This document shows, in pieces, positions 43,473 through 53,593 of a DNA stretch of 64,000 bases (positions within the stretch are counted from its first letter, which is position 1; each line of letters starts with the position of its first letter). The notes below the pieces were generated by a model, which saw nothing but the letters and a program-made list of their open reading frames with translations, searched no databases and was not told the origin of the DNA. The position numbers and the translations under genes are program-made. The DNA comes from Entoloma clypeatum (Eukaryota > Basidiomycota > Agaricomycetes > Agaricales > Entolomataceae): the NCBI GenBank assembly GCA_963565915.1, contig OY751491.1, forward strand, positions 4,898,001 to 4,962,000, written 5' to 3'.

Positions 43473-44561
43473 ATGGCCGACAACAACGACGACGAGTTCG
43501 ACAATCCCCTTCCCAATCCCCCTCTCCCTCCTCCCGCTCATAATCCCGCCGCCCCGCGTCCCAATGGAAGACGACTAGAAATCGCTGCAGACCCCGGCAA
43601 GTACAATGGGGCCAAGGCAACGTTCGGAGTATGGTGGACAAAGATGCTGGCATGGATCAGGGTCAATCGGGACCTGTTCCAAGGACAGGAAGAAATTTGC
43701 ATTGCAGTATAGTCTCGCCTAGAAGGCGCTACAGCCGGCACCTATAGGGAAACACGCTTGAGGCAGTGCATGGAATCAGAACAATGGCCCACGTTCCAGC
43801 AATTAATGAGAGAGGTGACATCAAGATTCCAATCAGCAACAGAAATAGAATGGGCACGTGCCAAAATCGAAACCTTTAAACAAGGAAACATGCGGGTGGA
43901 CGATTTTATTACACAATTTGGAACGTTGGTCATCAAAGGCCAAATTGAGGAAATGCATGGGATATCTCTGCTAGAAAGGAACACCAAGGATTCGATCATA
44001 CAACAAATGTTCCAGCAGGGAAGACGACAGACCACCGTGCAAGACACGTGTGAGGAAATTTTAGCAATCGGAAGAGCAGAGGAAACTTACGCGGCAAGAC
44101 CGGGCATGAGGACCGGCAACAATTATGGACAGCAGAGAACCGGTTGGGGCAATCGGCCCGCAAACCAACAGAATCAGCAGCGACCATTTGGACAACAACA
44201 GAACGGGGGGTACCGAGCCCTGCAGCAAAACGGACAGCAAGGTCAGGGACGCCGAGATCCCAATGCTATGGAGGTTGATAGAAACCAGCGCCGAGCGCCT
44301 GGTAATTGTTACAATTGCGGAGGACAGGGGCATTTCGCCCGGGAATGCAGACAGCCACAACGCAAGGTGCGAGCGGCTGTGATTGAACAAATCGACGAAC
44401 ATGAGGAAGAAGAAATCTTACGACAAATCACGGCAAGGCGTCAAGCACGACAAGCTGCAAATGGACCAAGGGGTGTGATTGGCGCGCCTGCGCCGAATCC
44501 CAATGGTCAGAACAATGGACAAGCTGCTGGGCAGCAGGGTTTTGTGAACGTCAACCAGTAA
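43473..44561 (+). pseudogene. Gypsy-B gag, one in-frame TAG
   Basis: ATG at 43473 (MADNNDDEFDNPLPNP). The capsid region (WWTKMLAWIRVNRDLF … WARAKIETFKQGNMRVDDFI) is followed by a Gln/Asn-rich linker and the zinc knuckle C-Y-N-C-G-G-Q-G-H-F-A-R-E-C. The frame is open except for a TAG at 43710-43712, in a place where a sense codon such as CAG is expected. It ends at TAA 44559-44561, 16 bases after the slippery site. Readthrough of the TAG cannot be excluded, but a point mutation is simpler. Confidence 0.9.
44537..44543 (+). promoter_or_regulatory. Slippery heptamer GGGTTTT for −1 frameshifting (gag-pol)
   Basis: In the gag frame the bases read G-GGT-TTT, the canonical X-XXY-YYZ pattern. A one-base slip back continues as TGT-GAA-CGT in the pol frame, which is open from here to 48478. 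A short stem, CCAG…CTGG, follows within 35 bases. Confidence 0.75.
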
Positions 44562-47500
44562 ATCCCCCGCTGGCTCTGACAAATCGATATGAATGTTTGC
44601 CTATAGACTCTTACGTACATAAGGACATTGTAAAATCTTGGTTTCAGAAACTTACGGATGCTGCAGTTACGTACAATAAAATACTATTAGATAAACCTAG
44701 TAGGAAAGAAAAACCAAAAAAAGATGAATCGGACTTAGATACACTTGTAAACTATATCATTGGGGAGCCCTCAGAAACGAGGCTTGGTTCGTCCCCTACG
44801 GATGAATGCTTAATTCCCTGTGACAAAGAATCAGATAATTTAACTAGGCAAACGGACTCTATGGGGGAACCATCTTTTATTCGATCCGCTTCTTTGGAAA
44901 AGGAGCTTATGATGAAAATCACGCTGGAAACGTTGCAGGACAAACGCACATTTGATGTTGAAGCATTATTAGACTCAGGGGCGACAGGGATGTTCATAGA
45001 TCTGGACTTCGCCAAAAGGAACAACATTAAATTAAAGGAACTACCTTTCCCCATTCGGGTCTACAACGTTGATGGCACGCTTAACCAAGGAGGTTCGATC
45101 ACGCATGAAGCAGTCATGGCTATGCGGTATAAAGGACATGTGGAGATAGCCGTGTTTGAGGCATGCAACCTAGGGAAAGCTAAAATTATTGTTGGACATA
45201 CCTGGCTGAAACGCCATAATCCAGAAATCGATTGGGAAAAGGCGGAAATTAAACTATCAAGATGTCCAGAAGAATGTGGCATGCGTCGAACACGTTATTT
45301 AAATAAAACTGCAAGAACCAGATGGGGCGGAAGAATGGAAGAAGTAGTAGAAGGAAATGAGGAAGAAATGGAGGAGGAAGTAATCCACACGCTCAGGGCA
45401 GCTAAAGGAGAACCCTCAGATGAAGTACCGGCAGAACAGGTTGTCCCCCGGAAATATCACAAATATCTATCAGTCTTTGAAAAGAAAGCATCGGAGAGAT
45501 TACCAGTCAGGAAACCATGGGACCACGCTATAGACTTAAAACCGGATTTCGTACCAAAGAAGGCCAAAGTCTATCCCCTGTCACCGGATGAAAGGAAAGA
45601 AGTATCCGAATTTGTAAACGATCAATTACGCAAAGGATATATTCGACCTACCAAGTCACCACAAACTTCGCCAGTATTCTTTATACCCAAAAAAGACGGA
45701 AAGAAACGAATGGTACAGGATTACCGACACATTAACAGCTGGACCGTTCGCAATAATTATCCACTCCCGTTGATTCCGGAATTGATCGATAAATTAAAGG
45801 GAAAGAAAAGGTTTACCAAAATGGACCTCAGATGGGGGTATAACAATGTACGCATCAAAGAAGGAGACGAGTGGAAAGCGGCATTCACAACCCCAGATGG
45901 AGCTTTCGAACCAACAGTTATGTTCTTCGGATTAAATAATTCCCCAAGCACGTTTCAAACTATGATGAACGACATATTTAGAGACTTGATTGATCAAGGA
46001 GACGTAGTTATCTATATCGATGATATATTGGTAGCAACTGAAGGAGAAAAAGGACACAGTGAAATCGTGGAGGAAATTCTAAAAAGATTACGAGAAAACG
46101 ACTTATTCTTAAAACCAGGAAAATGTTTCTTTGACCGAGACGAAATAGAGTTCTTAGGGTTAATTATTGGGAAAGACGGAATTCGAATGGATCCTTCAAA
46201 AGTAGACGCCATCAAACAATGGCCGAAACCAACAAAAGTCAAAGAAGTCCAGTCGTTTCTAGGATTGGCCAATTTCTATCGAAGATTTGTCAAGGACTTC
46301 TCTAAAGTGGCAGGGCCACTACATAAATTAACAAGGAAAGAAACAATCTGGAATTGGAAAGAGGAACAGGAGGAAGCATTTGATATGCTAAAGAAATTAT
46401 TTACGGAGGCACCTATATTAGTATCTCCCGATCCGGATCGGAAGTTGAGAGTAGAATCAGACGCATCGGACTTTGCTACAGGAGCAATTCTATCTATGGA
46501 ATGCGAGGATGAGAAATGGAGGCCATGTGCCTTTCTATCTAAAGGATTAAATGATGTGGAACGAAATTATGACGTACACGATAAAGAAATGCTGGGCATA
46601 ATTCGAGCGCTGGAAGCATGGAGACACCACCTTGAAGGAGCCAAACATGAGGTCGAGATCTGGACCGATCATAAAAACCTCGAATACTTCATGCAGGGAC
46701 GAAAGCTTAATCGCAGACAAGCACGCTGGGCGTTGTATCTAACACGCTTCAACTTTAAATTAATACACAAAGCTGGCACCTCAATGGGAAAGGCGGACGC
46801 TCTTTCGAGAAGGGTCGATCATAGAAAGGGGGTGGAAAATGACAACGAAGACGTAACATTATTAAAACCGGAATACTTCCACTTGCGAGCAATGGATCGA
46901 GGTCACATACTTATTGATGGAGAAGAAAGTAAACTATTAAAACGCATCAGGGATGCCAAAGAGTTTGACGAACAAGTGTTGAAAGCAGTGGAAGAGTTAA
47001 AGAAAACAAATACCAAAACATTGCGCGCAGATGAATGGCATGAAGAGCAGGGACTCTGGTTACATAGAGGAAAGGTTTATGTTCCGAAAAGTCAGGAACT
47101 CAGGGAGGAAATAATTAAATTACACCACGACAACCCAGTTGCAGGACACCCAGGGCAGTGGAAGACCCTGGAATTGGTTACACGAAATTATTGGTGGCCT
47201 AGTATTACAAACATGGTCAAAGCATACGTCGAGGGCTGCGACAGATGTCAACGATCAAAAAACGTGCCTCAACCGCTAGCCGGTAAATTAAAAGCAAACA
47301 CGGAACATGCAGGACCATGGAAACATGTTACAGCAGATTTTATCGTAGGACTCCCAGAAGCTCAGGGGTACAACGCAGTATTAGTCGTGGCTTGCAGATC
47401 AACAAAGCAATCACACTTTATCAAAACACGCGATGAAGTCTCAGCAGAAGGATTAGCTAAACTATATCGGGACGAAGTCTGGAAACTTCATGGATTGCCA

Positions 47501-48478
47501 GAATCATTAACGTCAGATCGAGGACCACAATTTGCGGCAATATTTATGAAGGAACTAAATAAAATATTGGGGATCACAACTAAATTATCAACGGCGTATC
47601 ATCCGCAAACAGACGGACAGACGGAACGCATCAACCAGGAGTTGGAACAATATCTAAGATCATTTATTTCCCATCGGCAAACAGATTGGCCCGAATGGAT
47701 GGCAACCGCGGAGTTCGCCTATAATAATAAAATTCACACGGCAACTCAGTTTTCGCCGTTCTATGTAAATTATGGGTTTAACCCTAGGATGGGCGTAGAA
47801 CCTCGGAGGGCAGAAAAGTCAGAACCGGCAAAAGAATTCGCAGAGCGAATGAAGAAGATTCATGAGGAGGCGGAAGCGGCGCTAGTAAAAGCACGAGAAG
47901 AGATGGAACGGTATGCGAACCTGAAACGGGGTGATGCACCAGTTTACCAAGTTGGCGACAAAGTTTGGTTATCGACTAAAGACCTGAAGTTGAACCGACC
48001 CTTAAAGAAACTTGCCGAACGATGGATTGGACCCTATACCATAACCAAAATCATTTCGTCACACGCCGTAGAACTTAAATTACCGAAAACCTGGAAAATC
48101 CACCCGGTCATCAATGTATCACGAGTCCGATTATTTAAGGAACCACTATTTATGTCACAAAGGGTGCAGGCACCAAACCCGATAGTTATCAATGGCGAAG
48201 AGGAGTACGATGTCGCAAAAGTTATTGACTCAAGGTTGAAGAGAGGAAAACTGGAATATTTAGTGCAATGGGAGGGTCTGACTCAGGACCACAACACGTG
48301 GGAACCCGAGGATCACCTAGAACATGCCAAGGAAGCGGTGGAGGACTTCTTTAAATTAAACCCGAATGCACCTCGGCGCTTATGCGCAAACATCTTTGAA
48401 GGATTGGAATTTAAACCATATGAAAATTTCACGAACACCCCGGACGACATCATATCTCGCCTGGAAGTCGAGATCTAG
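44543..48478 (+). CDS. Gypsy-B pol polyprotein (PR-RT-RH-IN-chromodomain)
   Basis: About 1,311 codons with no stop. Protease A-L-L-D-S-G-A-T-G near 44970. Reverse transcriptase with QDYRHINSWT, a G-L-N-N-S-P block and I-Y-I-D-D-I. RNase H with V-E-S-D-A-S, KEMLGIIRALEAW and W-T-D-H-K-N-L. Integrase zinc site H-P-G-Q … C-D-R-C-Q, core T-A-D-F, S-D-R-G-P-Q-F and Q-T-E-R-I-N-Q-E. A GPY/F-type tail (WIGPYTI) and a chromodomain (VAKVIDSRLKRGKLEYLVQW … NTWEPE) complete it. The chromodomain probably steers integration to methyl-histone chromatin. There is no credible ATG at the 5' end, which fits expression as a frameshift fusion with gag. Confidence 0.92.
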   Translation, partial: CERQPVNPPLALTNRYECLPIDSYVHKDIVKSWFQKLTDAAVTYNKILLDKPSRKEKPKKDESDLDTLVNYIIGEPSETRLGSSPTDECLIPCDKESDNLTRQTDSMGEPSFIRSASLEKELMMKITLETLQDKRTFDVEALLDSGATGMFIDLDFAKRNNIKLKELPFPIRVYNVDGTLNQGGSITHEAVMAMRYKGHVEIAVFEACNLGKAKIIVGHTWLKRHNPEIDWEKAEIKLSRCPEECGMRRTRYLNKTARTRWGGRMEEVVEGNEEEMEEEVIHTLRAAKGEPSDEVPAEQVVPRKYHKYLSVFEKKASERLPVRKPWDHAIDLKPDFVPKKAKVYPLSPDERKEVSEFVNDQLRKGYIRPTKSPQTSPVFFIPKKDGKKRMVQDYRHINSWTVRNNYPLPLIPELIDKLKGKKRFTKMDLRWGYNNVRIKEGDEWKAAFTTPDGAFEPTVMFFGLNNSPSTFQTMMNDIFRDLIDQGDVVIYIDDILVATEGEKGHSEIVEEILKRLRENDLFLKPGKCFFDRDEIEFLGLIIGKDGIRMDPSKVDAIKQWPKPTKVKEVQSFLGLANFYRRFVKDFSKVAGPLHKLTRKETIWNWKEEQEEAFDMLKKLFTEAPILVSPDPDRKLRVESDASDFATGAILSMECEDEKWRPCAFLSKGLNDVERNYDVHDKEMLGIIRALEAWRHHLEGAKHEVEIWTDHKNLEYFMQGRKLNRRQARWALYLTRFNFKLIHKAGTSMGKADALSRRVDHRKGVENDNEDVTLLKPEYFHLRAMDRGHILIDGEESKLLKRIRDAKEFDEQVLKAVEELKKTNTKTLRADEWHEEQGLWLHRGKVYVPKSQELREEIIKLHHDNPVAGHPGQWKTLELVTRNYWWPSITNMVKAYVEGCDRCQRSKNVPQPLAGKLKANTEHAGPWKHVTADFIVGLPEAQGYNAVLVVACRSTKQSHFIKTRDEVSAEGLAKLYRDEVWKLHGLPESLTSDRGPQFAAIFMKELNKILGITTKLSTAYHPQTDGQTERINQELEQYLRSFISHRQTDWPEWMATAEFAYNNKIHTATQFSPFYVNYGFNPRMGVEPRRAEKSEPAKEFAERMKKIHEEAEAALVKAREEMERYANLKRGDAPVYQVGDKVWLSTKDLKLNRPLKKLAERWIGPYTITKIISSHAVELKLPKTWKIHPVINVSRVRLFKEPLFMSQRVQAPNPIVINGEEEYDVAKVIDSRLKRGKLEYLVQWEGLTQDHNTWEPEDHLEHAKEAVEDFFKLNPNAPRRLCANIFEGLEFKPYENFTNTPDDIISRLEVEI

Positions 48479-48489
48479 AAAGGGGGTAA

Positions 48490-48777
48490 TGTTATGATCG
48501 TATTTTCACTTTTCACTTTATCTTATCTTATCTCGATCTTATCTTATCTACATCATATCGCACATGAGGACATCTTATCATTATCACGCAGCATGACGCT
48601 GCCACAACGCAGCCTCATGGAATTTACATATATAAGTAGAGTACTTTCACTTGTATTCGATAGCTTGTTCTCTTGAGATTCCCGCTGGGTCTCTGGGCAA
48701 TTCAGTTCACTTCACATTTTCCACTTCGTTCTTAAGTTTGGGCTCGCGACGTCGTTTGACTTAGCGTCGCCTCAACA
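48490..48777 (+). repeat. Gypsy-B 3' LTR (288 bp)
   Basis: Same ends as the 5' LTR. It follows a purine-rich tract starting at 48477. Confidence 0.94.
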
Positions 48778-51316
48778 CTTCTTGGGGATCCCATGAAGCT
48801 TCCATATCTGATCCCGATAGATCTTGGCTAATCCTTCAGCCGATAGTTCCACGGTTGTTGGAATGAGGTGAAGCATCTTTGAATGTCTATCCGTGATGAC
48901 CAGAATTGCGTTTTTTTCATCAGATTCTGGTATCGGTCCCACGACGTCGATTCCTATGTCTTCCCATGGGTGACTTGGTGCTGCATGGGGATGTAGCAGA
49001 GCATGTTGCTTGTGTCAGTTAATCTTGTTGCGTTGACAAGTGTCGCAACCCTTCACGTACTTCTTCACATCATGCAGTATGGTAGGCCACCAGTAGGTGC
49101 GAGTGAGGAGTTCATGTTGTCCGGTACTGTCCTGGATGTCCAGCCACTGGTGCATCGTGTGATTCAAACATCAATTCTTGTCGCAATTGTGGATCTGGCG
49201 GGACATAGACTCGTTCGCCTGCATATGTGATGCCATTTTCCTGTTGGTACCAATGAGGATTCTTCTTTAGACCCTGGGCTACTTCTGTCTCCATGCGGTT
49301 TGAACCCTTGATGCGTGCAATCCACGGATTTTCGATGGTCATGACGTTTCCAATTTTGATGGAATCAGATGTTTCACCCCCTTCAAAGAATTGTTCCTCC
49401 GTGAAGATCTCCATTTGTACCACATCTTCTGATTCCAATCGTTTCAAGAATAGTCCCTCCTTGAGCATTTGGTCACTGTCCTGTGGTTCGAGTTCCGCTT
49501 CATACCGGGGTAAGCGTGACAGGATGTCCGCTTTCGCATTGGTCTTGCCGGGCACATGCCGTAATTCGAAGTCATAGTCCTGTAACTTCATTTTCCAGCG
49601 TCGCTGTCGTTGATTTAGGTCCTGAGGACGACGGAAATATTCCAGGTTCTTGTGATCGGTCAAGATCTCGAAACGTTCCCTGGCTTCAAGCAGATAGTGT
49701 CTCCAATCTTTCAATGCTTCCACGACCGCCAGGAGTTCCTTGTCGTATATCTCGTTGTTTTGTTCGGCCGCAGACATGGTCCGCGACAAGAACGCGATGG
49801 GGTGCCATTTGTCGACTTGCTTCTGAGAGAGTACTGCTCCAATTGCATAGCCCGATGCATGGGTTTCAACCCTGAACTGTCCCTCTGGTTTCGGTAATGC
49901 CAAGACTGGTGCCGATGTAATTGCCCGTATGAGACCTTCAAAAGCTTGCCGCTCTGTTGGTCCCCAAGTAAATGCCGTACCGCCTGTGAGCGCGGTGAGA
50001 GGTTTCGCGATGTTTGAGGACCCTTCAATAAAACATCGATAGAAGTTAGCAAATCCAAGGAACTTCTGAACTTCCTTTTTTGATGTGGGTGCTCGCCAGT
50101 TTTGAATTGTATCCACCTTCTCAGTTTCCATCTCAACACGTCCCTCACCAACCACATATCCCAATATAGGACATTTCGTTACTTCCCATAAACACTTCTT
50201 CTCCTTTAGGAACAAATCATTGTCCGATAGGATCTGTAGGATTTCTTCAGTGTTTCGCGCGAGTTCTTCCTTGGTTTTACTGATAACCACGATGTCATCC
50301 ATGTAGATCACGCAGATACGTCGGCGGATCTGGTCCCGGAATAGACTAGCCATCATTTGACAGAACGTTCCCGGGGAGTTGCAAAGACCAAAAAACATGA
50401 CCAATGGTTTGAACAATCCTCGACTGGTGAGGAAGGCAGCTTTCCATTCATCGCCCTCCTTAATCCGGACATTGTTATAGCCCCACATGATGTCCATTTT
50501 ATTGAAGTAGACCGCATCTTTCAGTACGTCCAAGAGATCAGATATTCGTGGGAGTGGGAACTTGTCTTTGACCGTGAATTTATTGACCATGTGGTAATCT
50601 TGTACCAATCGTTTGGAGCCATCCTTCTTGTTGATGAAGAAGCAAGGGGAGGCGTAAGGGGATTTGGACGGGCAGATCTTTCCTGTTGCTAGACCCTCGT
50701 CAATGAATGCGTCCAATTCTTCTTGTTTCCTTTTGTGTCATAGGATATGTATTCCCCCCTAGTTCCTTTGGTGCGTCCGTTGTAAGTTCGATACCATGGT
50801 CCCATTCCCTCTCCTTTGGGATCTTGTCAAAGTTCTCTTTCTCAAAAAGATGACCAAATCGCTCAACATATGAGGGTCGTTTGGTTGTGGGAGGTGGTGT
50901 GGGAGTGGCAGCTTCCAAAATAGGGTCTCCAGGCTTCCATTTCTGATCCGACTTTTTGGGTGCATCTTTGTCGCACACCTCAATCATGCGAACTCGGTGT
51001 TTGCGACCATTAAGGTTAACCCTGAAATCCGAGTGTTTGGTTCGACATGTTGTTGGGCACCAGTTAAATGTTACCGCGCCGGTTGTCCAATTGATTGTGG
51101 GGTTGTGGTGTACCAACCAGTCATGTCCCAAGAGCATGTCCGTCCTCCCAATGTCTAGTACCATTGCTTCCATGGTTTTCTGATGTGCTCCCAAATCCAG
51201 CTTGACTTCGGCAAGTTGGCTCGCTTTCTGTTGTCGATTTGGTGATCCATCCGCATTTAGAATTGCTATGGGTGGTATTCCTCGCGTGGGGAGGTTCTGT
51301 TCGCGTACTATTCTGG
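48778..51316 (-). pseudogene. Gypsy-A copy 2 pol, N-terminal part
   Basis: Right to left: protease remnant (G-R-T-D-M-L-L-G-H-D-W-L), RT (QDYHMVNKFTVKDKFPLPRI, then Y-M-D-D), RNase H, integrase zinc site and first Asp. Lesions include one extra T near 49117 that shifts the frame at the zinc site, the shared TGA after K-I-N near 49018, and a frame change near 50716 between protease and RT. The protease D-S-G motif is missing. Confidence 0.85.
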
Positions 51317-52158
51317 GATGAATGAGTGTCTGCCGGACCCTTCCATCATGCGGGATAACACCGCAAGAATCTTCTGATCGTCTGTGAGGCTCTTTTGGAA
51401 CCTGATGTATAGTTTGGTGGCTTTCCACCACTCGTCAAAGGTGTATCTGTCCTTGAACATCCCAGGATCCTTGATGATCTTGGATGTATCCATTGTTTGT
51501 ACAGCCGGAGCTTCTGCCATGTTTAGAGTCTGCGGAGGAGAAGAGGAGTTGGGTTGTTGGGATGAAGATGGGGTTCGGGATACAGTTCGATATCTGACTG
51601 CGCGGAGTCAAAAGTAAATTCGTCAGGGGACTCGTCGGCGGAATCGGTGGCAATGTTCTTCGATGGTGAAGTGGGCGTAGATCTGCTGCTTCGAGTAAGA
51701 CGTGATGATGTGGCTCTGTGACGTCTCGATGTGAGCGTCCTAATCAATCTTCTGATAACAGTTGTCTGGACACCGATAAACTCTCTGATCTCTGTGATCC
51801 GACCTGTCTGAGGTCCTTCTTGAACGCGAAAGCTTTCGAGTTCGTTCTGTCGGGCGTTGTAACGTGCGATCTGGTGTTGCCGAGCAAGATGGATGCTCTC
51901 TGCTATCTTGCCGTGGGGGCGATGCTTGTCGTTGTCTAGTTCTTCGTCAAGCACCTGCTGTAGGATGCGACGGATCTCCGATTCGATGTACTGCTGGATG
52001 AGTGTAAAATCGATACTGTCTTGAGGACTTAACTCCTCCTGTCGGGCTTCTGGTGTGCTGAATGGGTTACTGGTGAAGTCTTCAAAGAAGCGCGACGTCT
52101 TGACTCGTCTGGTAGTTGCTCTCTTCGCTCTGGGCGAACCTAACGAGATTTAGCAACT
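51317..52158 (-). pseudogene. Gypsy-A copy 2 gag, internally deleted
   Basis: From the 5' LTR: a long N-terminal part with SPQDSIDFTLIQQYIESEIRRIL and an Arg/Ser/Thr-rich stretch, a stop, then the capsid start MAEAPAVQTMDTSKIIKDPG. The capsid breaks off at SRMMEGS and runs straight into protease C-terminal sequence (I-V-R-E-Q-N-L). The zinc knuckle and protease active site are therefore deleted. The copy depends on proteins supplied in trans. Confidence 0.75.
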
Positions 52159-52414
52159 TGTTATGCTTAACAAACCGTTCCAATGTTCGGGCAGAGTATG
52201 CAGGAAGTGGAAAGGCAAAGAGCAAAGTGATTGCTAAATCTAAGGAATGTAGCTATGGTACATGGGGTTTATATAGTACTGGCTACGAGCGGTAGCGAGT
52301 GAGTCAGTAGCTGCGGAAGGCAGTGCGGATGAGTCAGTAACTGCGGAAAGGCAGTGCGAAGTGAGTCAGATGACTGTGGACTGAGTAATCCCTAAAACCG
52401 GTAAGTCCGTAACA
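52159..52414 (-). repeat. Gypsy-A copy 2, 5' LTR (256 bp)
   Basis: Same length and ends as 40971-41226, with three or so differences. Followed by GCTAT at 52415-52419. Confidence 0.9.
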
Positions 52415-52419
52415 GCTAT

Positions 52420-53234
52420 CAATTCTGGGGCACAATCTAACCTAACCTATCTACCACGAAACTACGAGATTTTATACATGAGCAGCAATAAATATAGAAA
52501 AAGGTTGCATGTGGTATCGATAAATGGTATCCAGTCAAGTGACCTTCGCTAGAGTCGTTTCGATGCGCCCATGTGGTAGACAATGCCACAGGTACGCCCC
52601 TTTTCCATATCCAAACCTCTGCCACACTGGAGAGGCCACTATTTCAATATCTTGGTTTTGCGATGTACCCGGGACGATGCCGATTAGTTACCGTGAGGTA
52701 TCAGCTGCATCAATTAAGGGTCGCCTTGATAAGCCACCCATCAGATTTGGTCCCTATCAAAGTTCACCATAAGGTCACGTTGATCGCGACGTATCAAACC
52801 CGATCTCGGTCTGTATCATCCAATGTCATTTCGATATTCCTGATATGGACGATTTGGACGTGGAGCACGGCGCACGTTGACCAAACCTCTCGCGAGAATG
52901 TCTCCGGTCAAGCCCCGATGTAGGGTAGACAGTGCTAGTGTCATCGATAACTCCAATATAACCCATCTCCTTGTTTCATGCTTCATCGCGAGAGGCACTC
53001 AATAGTCTTTTCTATCTCACGAGACGATCCCATAGCTCTCGAGTATCATAGCTAAGCCCATAGTGGTGACCAGCGCTATGTCCTACATTGCCAGGGTCGC
53101 TGGTCTCTCTCTCTAACGTCGCCACTAAGTCCTCAGAATCGGAGCTCATCTAGGACTCTCTATATCCCTTAGAGATAGTGTGAAAGGGTGCAAAACGCGC
53201 AGATTTTAGGCCTAGATGCATCGCGGCCTTATCA
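52420..53234 (-). repeat. Inferred 3' LTR of Gypsy-C, proximal part
   Basis: On the minus strand it begins TGATAAGGCC at 53234, directly after a polypurine tract, and continues to the Gypsy-A copy 2 insertion site. It joins 34756-35199 to make an LTR of about 1,259 bp ending CGTTTCA. No coding frame is convincing. Several CTCGCGAG-type motifs occur. Confidence 0.55.
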
Positions 53235-53250
53235 TCTCCCCCACACTAAA
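53235..53250 (-). promoter_or_regulatory. Polypurine tract of Gypsy-C
   Basis: Minus strand TTTAGTGTGGGGGAGA, followed at once by TGATAAGG. It primes plus-strand DNA synthesis in LTR elements and sets the 3' LTR border. The 13-base core TCCCCCACACTAA (plus strand) recurs at 55631 and 56441. Confidence 0.55.
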
Positions 53251-53593
53251 TCCTGACTGTCCCAGTCAATCCTATCTAACGACAGCGATATGACCAGTCC
53301 ACTCTAGCACCGCTTTCCATATATTCGAGTTCCACCCCAAAACATGTTCTCGCGAGACGGCCCCACTTGACACGCCGCACTGTGGACACACAAAGTCCGC
53401 ACTCGGCCCCCACTGGCCTCATGTTCGCCTATACCAAGTAACATCAAAGGTTTGCCGTTCTCACGACCTAACTCCACGCTGATGGATTTTGACAGATAAC
53501 TTCCTCCGCAGTAGCCTCGCGAGACTTCCAATTCCCATAAAGGCTGGGGCAGTCTGCCTCATTCCCCAGTTCTCACTTTTCCTCTCGTTCAAC

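Larger units (their letters stand above)
42628..48777 (+). mobile_element. Gypsy-B, near-intact chromovirus (6,150 bp)
   Basis: 288-bp LTRs with one visible difference (A/G at 42894 versus 48756 or nearby). Target duplication CTTCT at 42623-42627 and 48778-48782. It has a leader of about 560 bases, gag, a −1 frameshift site, a complete pol with chromodomain, and a purine tract AGAAAGGGGGTAA before the 3' LTR. The only visible lesion is one TAG in gag. It is the youngest full element in the nest. Confidence 0.95.
40971..52414 (-). mobile_element. Gypsy-A copy 2, carrying nested Gypsy-B
   Basis: 256-bp LTRs at both ends. The target duplication GCTAT is found at 52415-52419 and, across the Copia insertion, at 35195-35199. 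Without Gypsy-B it is about 5.3 kb. It reads right to left: gag (shortened), protease (active site deleted), RT, RNase H, integrase, chromodomain, decayed post-pol frame. It is defective at several points. Confidence 0.9.

Noticed and set aside
50357..50692. Plus-strand frame opposite Gypsy-A RT
   Set aside because: Antisense of conserved RT motifs (QDY…, Y-M-D-D); no independent evidence for coding.
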